A model generated the notes under the pieces. That model was not told where the DNA came from. It saw only the letters and a list, made by a program, of their open reading frames with translations, and searched no databases. The position numbers and the translations under genes are program-made. A stretch of DNA of 64,000 nt, from positions 8,851,359 through 8,915,358 of the forward strand of contig NC_089325.1 of the NCBI RefSeq assembly GCF_036669915.1, written 5' to 3'. The DNA comes from Pocillopora verrucosa (lineage: Eukaryota > Cnidaria > Anthozoa > Scleractinia > Pocilloporidae). Positions 55,272 through 64,000 of the stretch are shown here, piece by piece (the first letter of the stretch is position 1; each line of letters opens with the position of its first letter).

Positions 55272-58200
55272 TTATAAATTTTCGACATACTTGGTCAACT
55301 GATCTTGTGGCGTGAGTGGTGAATCTTCCTGACCAATTGACAGGTCTGGATCCGTGGAAGTCTGAAGCGGGGGAAGTGGCATTCGAGAGTACAGCGGTTT
55401 GTCTAAAAGTTGGTTATCCATCTGGGATGTGGCGGCCTGATGCGGCGAGGGCGCAGGCCGTGGAGACGTTAGAGTAGACTGCTGTGGATGTGGGGACATG
55501 GTGGGCTGTTGCCGTGGTGATGCCCCTGTCGGATGAGGTTGCGGAGACATGACTGGTCGCGGTGACTGAGAGGGATGAATACCTTGCTGCGGTGACATTG
55601 GGTTCGCTGACTGTGGAGACATTAAATGCGCCGCAAATGGCGTCTGTTTAGTCTGGAAGTGTTGCGGCAACGACGCCTGTGGTTGACCATTGTGCGGATG
55701 CATCATACCTGCCTGTGAATTAGTCAACTGATTTTGCACTTGGCCTCTCCTCAATGCGTTCATTTGCGAGAAAGGAGGCAGTTGAGGTTGTTGAAACATG
55801 TTCTGCTGCTGCTGCTGCTGCTGTTGTTGTTGCTGTTGAATATGTTGCTGTTGTTGCTGTTGAAACATTCTTAAAAACTGCTGTTGACTAACACTGGGCT
55901 GTGAAGCAACTGGCATTTGTTGCATGGGGTTCTGCATGGAATGCTGCATATTCTGTGGTACAGCATTTGGCATACCTTGATGTATTCCTTGTGGCATTGG
56001 ATTTTGCATCCCTTGTTGCAAGTTTTGCTGCATACTGGCCATTCCTTGAGCCATATTTTGCTGAATTGTTTGTTGCTGAATGCCAGCTTGTAAGTTGTGC
56101 GGCATATTTTGTTGCATATTAGGTTGCATAGTTTGTTGCAAGCCTTGTGACATTCCTTGCTGGATTCCTTGTTGGATTCCTTGCTGCATCCCTTGCTGCA
56201 TTCCTGGAGGTATACCTTGTTGCTGCTGCTGTTGTTGCTGCTGATGCTGTTGTTGTTGCTGTTGCCGTTGTTTTAAGAATGCCGCCATAAGTTGTGGATG
56301 TTGTTTAAGGATGCTTAGTACTTTAGCCTGCTGCTGGGGAGTAGTTGGACCCTTCAGCGTATACAACAGCTGCTGTAGAGAAGCAGGCACACCCATGTTG
56401 GGTCGGTTCTGTTGAGATCCAACTGAGGCCATCCCTTGCTGTCCTGGCATTTGAGGATACTGTTGTTGTCCACCTGGCATCATGGCGTTGGGGTGGTTCA
56501 TCTGCTGCTGTTGTTGTTGTTGTTGCTGTTGTTGATGATGTTTGGCGTACCACTCTAACGTAGGAGTGTTTGGTTGGACAGGTGCTCCGGATGAAGGTTG
56601 CATTGACTGACCCATTGATTGTTGCATAGGTTGAGGTATGTTTATGGCCGGTTGAAGGCCCTGCCCTATACCTTGCTGCATCAGAGCAGGGTTCTGCGGT
56701 CTCATCATAGTTGGTGGTGCCATTGGTCCAGATGGAGATGTCATATTAGGAGGCTGCTGCTGTTGGAATACTTGCTGAGGATGTGGAACATTGCGACCCT
56801 GTATACCAATCTGCACACTGTTACTCACAGCTTGCATTGTAGCAACTTGCGCAATTTTTTGTGCTGCCTCAACTGCACGCGGAGGAGGGCCACTAATAAC
56901 AGGTTTCTGAGGCATGACAGGTGGTTGGTAAGGAGGGGGCTGCTGCTGGGGAGGTTGCAAAGCTGGATGAGACTGTCCCATAGTTCCAGGGCTGGTAATG
57001 CCTTGTTGCATTGTCTGGCTTGGCATGGGAGGTGGATGCTGCATTCCCTGTCGCTGCATCGCAGCCACTCGCCTGCGAAGAGTCTGGGATTGTGCAAATC
57101 TTTGCTGTGTTTGTTGTTGTCTAAGCTTTAGTTTTATGTGTCGGCAGAATGGTACCACACAATCTCTCTCTATGCAGTGCTTTGCATGATAACAACACAA
57201 ATGAATGAGCTCTTGACAAATGCGACATCCTCCACCAGTTTTGCGCTTGCACGTCTTCGTATGCTCCACAACACGCTTCATCTTAGCACAACTTGTCAGT
57301 TGGCAATTCAGCTCTCTGCAGTGAGTGGCATGTACCAGGCTCTGTATACAGCGCTGTATCTTCAATCGCCGTTCTTCCTGCGCACTGAGTTGCGGTCGTT
57401 CCTTGTCGTCACCTTGCCCTTGTTGTTGATCTATATCCAGGTCGAATCCCAGCTTCTCCATTTTGTGTTCATGTCCTTTATCGGTGTAGCAAGGTAGACA
57501 CAGATCGTAATCCTACAAAAAAATAATAAAGTAAATATTGTTAGGGCTTCGCTGACGAATGAAAAGTGTAACGAGGAATCATGCTAGATAAAACATCCTT
57601 TCCAAACTAAGACCAGCTTCTCTCAAACTGGTGAAATGCAAAGTCATTTTCTAATGCTCTGCATGAGGAAATACCATATCAGTAACCTGTACAGTATGAT
57701 ACTGAATTTGCAATGAGCACATGTGGACTGAATGACAACTTTTAGCCGTCTCTGATCAAAGAAGATGGAGGTAAGTTACTTCCGCTCTTAATAGCAAAAC
57801 AATACTAGGGAAATTATCACTTTGTGTACCTCGCATTCATTGCAGTGATATCTGGTTTCCACAGGCCTCTTACAAATGTTGCAAGTGTAAACAAATCGAT
57901 CCCCTCCCTGATTGTGAAGTTCGACCAGCATGGCCATAGTGGAAAAAACTGCACGGCGCAATGACGAAAATTCGTAGTGCTTCTCACGGGCCAGCGTCAA
58001 AAAGGCATCTCGGCCATCCATGATGTCACAGTTCATCAGCTGGTCGGGGTCACTTGTTTCCGGAGTCTTACGACCATTCAGTCGGATGACAAAAAATACC
58101 TGTGAAGAGGATAACGTTTTAAATGAATTACAACTTGCTTAAAGTGTCCCGTTTTTGACAAAAGACGCTTGGAGACAGGATTACTGGAATAATTTCAAGA

Positions 58201-61200
58201 ATAAGAGGGGGCCGTAGGAATCCGGATTAAAGTTTGACAGGGAGGTGGTAGGTGCTAAATATGAATTGAAATAATAATAAAATAAAAACACACGATGGTT
58301 TATGTTACCTCTCTGTGCTTCTCCATGGTGTTGTACAATCTCTGTGACAAGTCACATAGACCCATGACAGGACCATTAGTTTTCTTTGGGTTCTTACGAT
58401 TACTTGCTTTACTCTTGGTTCCTTTCTTGTTGTTACTTCGCTTGTTGTTCCCTTTATTCTTGCTGCCCGGAGTTCCCTAAAAGTTTTTTTTTGAAATGCA
58501 AAAAGTGTGATTTGGTTAGTTTGGCTGTAAAAGGTAAATCTCCCCTCTCTCACTTACCTAAATCATAACGAGGAATGAAAATTACCTTTTGCCTCAACAA
58601 ACAAATTATCGCGCAAGACTAGAGAATAATAATTATTTAAATACCCCAACGACAATTATTGTCGTTGGGGTATTTAAATTGTAATGCATTACTCTACAAC
58701 AAACAGTTAAAAGACTTCAGTCATTATAGAGCTGCCAGCATGTTAAACAAATTAAACCAGGAAGTACCTCATTGCCAGCAGTGTCAGCAGCAGCAGCTGC
58801 GGCCGCCGTCTTTCTCTCTTCCTCCTCCTGATCAAGCTCTTTGATGCTGTCTTCCAATGCGTTTGGCCAAAAGTCTCCATCAAAGTAGGGCAACTCTTTT
58901 GCTGTTGTCAAGTTATCATCAGTGGCTTGCTTTAATATGTCCTGTTACAGGGATAATATATTTCATGATTAATGTAGGTGTTTGGGAATCCAATGTGTAG
59001 TGAAGAAATTGTTCACCAGAGAATTGGAAATATGTTTCTATTTTCTAATTCAACAGCTAGGTTAAAAGGAAATTTTCCCAAACTGCCTGTTGTCCCCCTG
59101 TCTGTCTATCAAAAGGTTACTGCAAAGTAAGTCTTTTTATTACCTTGTACTCAATGACAACACGGTCTCTGATGGCTTTGTCAAGCATCTTTTTGTACCA
59201 ATCAACCAGTCGCTTGTGTTTGGGAATCTTCTGTTCAACAGGGTGGCAGTGAAAAATGTAGTCATCCCCTTCACTGGGTGGACATGCCCATATATGTGCA
59301 ATCTGATACCTAAAAAATTAAACTTACTGTCAAAACTTTTGTTTTTTTTTTTTACAGATTCAATTTAACTATGACAACTCCTTTGGTTAAAAAAATCTGA
59401 CTACTTACCAACTATCTACCTACAAACAGTTTTCCTCAATACTATCTCAACAACCCTAAGTCTTAATAGAGTTAAGATGAAAATATTACAACTGGTGAAA
59501 CTGAAGTTGCCTTACAGTTTGCAAACACAAATGGGTTATTCCTTAACTTCACTCAAAATCTACATAATTATTTATTTCTGCAAAATATGAACTACTATAA
59601 TCGAAATACAATGCACTATACCCTAGGTGTCCCACATGTTCTAGGTAACCAATGAGGATCTCATGGTAGACAGATGTGCGCAGGTGCCGTGGCTGAAAGA
59701 AGTGAACACTGTCCAAGTATGAGATGTACACACGTCGTGTGTTTGGCAATGCACACTCAGAGCCATACTCTTGCACATGCATGCCAAAGAAGCAAACATC
59801 CACACCATCAATCTCTTCAAAGGCAAACATGGCTTTAGCACGGTATGGAAATGACCCAGGAAAACTACCTTCATCATATCTATCAAAACCAATAAAAAGA
59901 TAATAGTTAGAGATCACAAAAAATCATCTCTTCTTGATGGCTGTTATGACATCTATGATTCCAAACTGTAAAGCTCACACATTAATAAGATTTCCCTGTG
60001 AAGACATCACAAATACTACAAACAAGTACATAATCGTTAATCAATATTACAAACCTTGCTCTCATTCCTGGCTTTACTTCCACCTGTTTGTCAACTGATG
60101 ACACAACTCGAATTGTCACATTTCCTGGATAGTTTTCTTTCAATAAGAAGTTGTTAACTCTCTTTTCAATCAAATCACCAAGTCTAGTTGTGGGGAGCTC
60201 TAAAGAAGAAAATAATTAGGAAGAAACAGACTTCAGTTTTGCTAAATGATAACTGACACTCCAACTAAAAGCTAAAACCTTAACCACATGTAACAAACAG
60301 GGGTACTTTACAACAAACTTACTTTTTGCAGTGAACCTGTTTTCCTTCCTCTTCATACCTCTCTTCAGCAAACATGCATCACATTGATAACTGGAAAATT
60401 AATAGTTAACATATAAGACATCAAACTTTGTCATACATGATGTCAAGTGAGGCATCACTAAAGCTAAGGACTACCAGTGGGTTGAAAGAATATTCTTGGG
60501 AAGGATGAAAATATGCTCTTACAGCTATTAGTTAGGATATATATATGTGAGAGATAGTGATGACATCTCAAGCCAAATATTGTTTGGTCTTCATCCTAAT
60601 TTATCTTAAAATTGGACTGATAATGTAGAAACAATTACGATCTGACAGGATTCAAACACATTTATGCTTACCCATTTGGCCAAATAAACTCATGGTGGCG
60701 AACACAGATCTGATGAACCTTTCTGCCACAGTCAATGCAATCAACAAATCTACATAACAAAGATTCACCTTAGTTCATAAACTTGCATCAAACGTCATGC
60801 CATTTGAGAAAAACCAGTTAGCTTGCATAAAATTTCCTGGGAAATAAAGTAAATACCACAGCTAACAATCAGGGTACTTACGGCTCCATGTCGAGGTGAT
60901 CATTCTTGGTTTTTGAGAAATTGCCTTTGGGCACCGTGCTGTAACACAGAAAACAAAGGTCATTTAAAATTGTAGTAAGTATAACAGCTGATAATGTGTT
61001 TGCTGTTTTCAAACCGAACAGATAAAGAATCATGACCCTTTAAAATACACCTCCTGCACTGTCACTTTGAGAAGGTTGGAAGAAGTTCAACAAAATTGTT
61101 TTAATTCCACCATATGTAACAAGATAAGACAACCAGCATCCAACCTTTGCATCAGTGTAGGGTCATCCCCAAGGTTGACAGCTTCACCAGGAATCTCATC

Positions 61201-63639
61201 AAAGCATCGTTCGCAGTAGTGGAAGCTGTAAAAAAAAAATCACAACAATGATATCTTGGCTCAACAATCCCCTTAACAAATCAGGGTTTATTACAGTTAG
61301 AATGTAACATTTTTGAGTTGAAGGGGCTCACACATGGGCTCTGTACATGTGTGGTTCACAAATTTTATGTGCTGACTCTACTGCCTGCTATGTCAGTGAA
61401 ACCTATCAGCATTTATCCACACATCTGTAAGAGCTCTTGGTCAGTGATAAAAACTCTCACATTTTCAGACATTTACAAAATTCTCCACAGTGTTGTACTC
61501 TATGTTTTGATGAGTGTTTTAGCATCTTCATGCTTCCACAACACTCCAACTCTAAATCAAAGAAGCTATTCACATTCAATGGAAGCAACCTACACTTAAT
61601 CATCAACTTTAGCATGTTAATTGAAAACTTTCCTTGTAATTGCATACACTGTGTTGTTTCTATTGTTTGTTTCATCCAATGAGCATTTTGTTATACACTT
61701 TAAATTCAACGTTGTACTTGGTATAAATCAGAACTGACAATGAGAGAAGAACTGTTAAAACATGTTTTTAAAAAATGTTGTATATTTTCTTAAATTCATG
61801 ACATATCTGCTGCTATGCAGACATTTTGGCTAAGGTATAAGTACATGAATTCTAAATTCAAGAGCAAATCCTAAGACCATAATGATGTGAGTAAATATGC
61901 TTTTAGTACCTTTTTGATCCAAAATCTGATCATAAGCTGTGCTCAGTGCCATAGGTTCCCTTAAATACCCGCTTTAAATTTAAATGTCATATCAGAGAAG
62001 ATGTACAGCCAGTATTTTTTTAAATTGAAAAAGGTACTTAATATAATGACAAGAGATGTTAGTGTGGAACAATATTCTCATTCTCACAATCAAAGTGAAG
62101 TTTGTCATTAAAGTAAGCTACCTTACCGATTTTGATATGTCCAGTAGGTAGCGTCCCGTGGAATTGTACACAAATGCTTTCCATAACAACACAGAACTTG
62201 TGGGTGAAATATATACTGGAAAAGGGATAATAAAGGAAAAGATTAATGGAGAGAAGGACAAGTAAACAGAGAGAAGAACGACTAATCAAGGGAATCAAGT
62301 TAAAGTAAGTTGTCCTGCTGCACCTGTAATCCATTGTTCAATGTATTTACCTTTCTTCCACAGCAATATCCTAACTTTTCCATAACAGGATCAATTTCTT
62401 GTTCAAAAACTTCTGACAACTAAGTAAACAATTCCAAGGTAAGCAAACACCCAAACAACAAGATTAGAATATTTATTGATCCAAAAGTGTACCAAATCAC
62501 GAGACAGACTCTTCAAACTGAAATAGTACATCACTGGCAAACAAAAGCTTGTACATTTACCTTTGTACAATATTTATACACTCTTGAAGTTTTTCTGTTA
62601 TACAACCAAGCATTATCAAACATCAACCAGACATCATCACAGTACTGCAGAAGACAAAGTAAAGACACTGATCAGTGAAACAACATATTAGTGATTGCTC
62701 TTAGAAGATTAGATCTAATGCAGTGTTCCAAGATACATCATGAACATCTTGTTCCATGGAACCTATTCTTTGGCGAAACCTTCATCATACAACACCTTCA
62801 TTCAGGGGACAAAAACAGAGAGAAGACCTCTCTCTGCCAGGAGGAGAGACTTTTCCTGGGTTCCTACACTTGCTTTTAACTTTCAATCAGAGGTCACCTT
62901 AAGCACTCACAACATGAAATGCACTCATTGTACTCCACTTTGTGACTGCTAGTAGCAATTAAATCCATGTCCAGTACTTGTGTGAATTAAACACAAAATG
63001 TCACAAAGAAGTTAATTATGTTTTCTTCATATGTCGTCTGGCTGTTTGAAATAACAACCCCCATCAATTCCCAACAAGAAAAATGAGAAGTTTTTTTTTA
63101 AATTATTAGTTGTTTAACATAGATGCCAACCCAACATCTACTCAGAAAACAGCTCTTATCAGGTGGGCACCTGTCCCTTGTCCCAGGTACATTCTGTGAT
63201 AAAAACAAGTTGATCATTTAAACCCATACAAACCTCCCAGGGGTTATTGTACTGCCCAGCATCCAGTTTTCGTTTAATTGTAGAGAGATCCATGGGATTT
63301 CTCACTATTTCAAAGTAATCCTGAAAAAACAAACAAAAAATTTGATTAGAAGAAAGCTTTTTGACTATAACAACCATTTCTTTCACACCTTTATTCAAAG
63401 ATAACCCTAACCCTAAAAAGTAATCATCACTGAGAGTACAAATCAAGAAGCTTCAACTTTCCACTTTAACTGAACAACTGAAACTAGAACAAGAAATCAA
63501 ACAAACTGTCATAAACTAACCAAACAACCCAACAGTTTTGGGTCCACAGGCTGTCTGAATGGAAGAGAGTCTGGCTCTTGTTTATACAACTTCTCTAAAG
63601 TGGGCATAAGTGCAATCCGTAACTCCTCTGGGAGGAAAA
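55272..63639 (-). CDS. CREBBP: CBP/p300 histone acetyltransferase, C-terminal two thirds (5' partial)
   Basis: Nuclear transcription coactivator that acetylates histones (H3K18, H3K27) and many factors. Sixteen exons: 63639-63521, 63320-63234, 62644-62561, 62419-62351, 62215-62127, 61225-61145, 60938-60882, 60749-60672, 60390-60323, 60199-60055, 59879-59622, 59309-59144, 58941-58768, 58476-58309, 58099-57830, 57512-55272; 1,383 residues here. In order: bromodomain with the acetyl-lysine Asn ([14 protein letters not shown]), a Cys-rich RING/PHD region, the HAT domain ([39 protein letters not shown]), ZZ finger, TAZ2 and the NCBD ([20 protein letters not shown], about residues 1005-1060). The IWACPP Trp and WYKKML Tyr match catalytic-site residues W1436 and Y1467 of p300. 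TAZ1 and KIX must lie beyond base 64000. The last exon is rich in Gln, Met and Pro with several poly-Q tracts. One ancestral gene corresponds to vertebrate CREBBP and EP300. Confidence 0.97.
58635..58679. repeat. Perfect 21-bp inverted repeat (3-base spacer)
   Basis: Arms ATTTAAATACCCCAACGAC-AA (58635-58655) and its exact complement (58659-58679) around TTA. Lies in a CBP/p300 intron between the exons at 58309-58476 and 58768-58941. No coding capacity. Could be a very small foldback element or a structured intronic RNA. Confidence 0.92.
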
Positions 63640-64000
63640 CTGAAAGAGAAGCAATTCAAAAAAGAGAAATTAGCCAACAGACCTTTTCCACAATCCAAAG
63701 CTCAAAGGACAACCTTTTCATTTACAGACACCTGAGATTAATATAAATTTCTAAATTAACCTACTTAACATCTTTGAGAGAATTCTTAAGTTTCCTTAAC
63801 TATTATCCAACCTTGTCCCAGGTGAATCTGCTTCAGAGCCTTTAAATCATAAGTTCTCAGACACCAGGAAATCAAGAAGCTACATGTGCCATTGAAAAAA
63901 GCTTTTCAAGCTTTACTTAGGAACCAACCTCCACTTAACTTATTTCTGATGTAGATATATAGGCAATTGGAACAATATTTTTTTTTTCTTTTGTGAATTG
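63640..64000 (-). other. CBP/p300 intron running off the window
   Basis: The first exon in the window starts with two bases completing a codon, so coding sequence continues upstream. I see no further exon in these 361 bases. Confidence 0.6.

Noticed and set aside
56619..57131. 170-residue plus-strand open frame
   Set aside because: Antisense shadow of the repetitive last exon of CBP/p300.
63403..63416. CCTAACCCTAA telomere-like sequence
   Set aside because: Only about two repeat units inside a CBP/p300 intron; expected by chance.

Overview
The window is eukaryotic, intron-rich and AT-rich, with compact introns (mostly 0.2-1 kb) and metazoan gene content. The genes are strikingly vertebrate-like (CBP/p300 with bromodomain, HAT, ZZ, TAZ2 and NCBD; a full JIP3/JIP4; a 318-residue PRPS). 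Together with a dispersed repeat carrying GACGTTTCGAGCGTTAGC, which I associate with coral and anemone genomes, this suggests a cnidarian, most likely a stony coral or other anthozoan. The species call is inference.

Layout: (1) 18-6209 +, the C-terminal part of SLX4 (BTB, SAP, SLX1-binding domain), 5' end outside the window. (2) 8125-21756 +, a 28-exon gene for a 1,344-residue IQ-motif protein that I cannot name, with a decayed LINE fragment in one intron and a 107-bp duplication across a splice donor. (3) 22776-27306 +, ribose-phosphate pyrophosphokinase. (4) 28622-30064 -, a small secreted cysteine-rich/EGF protein. (5) 33082-45104 -, a complete JIP3/JIP4 scaffold gene of 23 exons, one intron of which is filled by a 2.2-kb minisatellite. 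(6) 47668-50668 +, a single-pass membrane protein with a DOMON-like ectodomain. (7) 52527-53697 -, TOMM5. (8) 55272-63639 -, the C-terminal two thirds of CBP/p300, 5' end outside the window.

Exon models were built by hand from splice sites and reading phase. Phases close for every gene: each complete model is a multiple of three, and the two partial ones are in frame to their stop codons. The genes are unrelated housekeeping, signalling and chromatin functions; I see no operon-like or cluster logic. I did not find a clearly new biological system. The most unusual items are the G-less intron of the JIP gene, the unidentified IQ protein, the secreted EGF protein, the DOMON membrane protein, two near-perfect hairpins, and several non-autonomous transposon families (piggyBac-like with TTAA ends, hAT-like with a matching flanking duplication).
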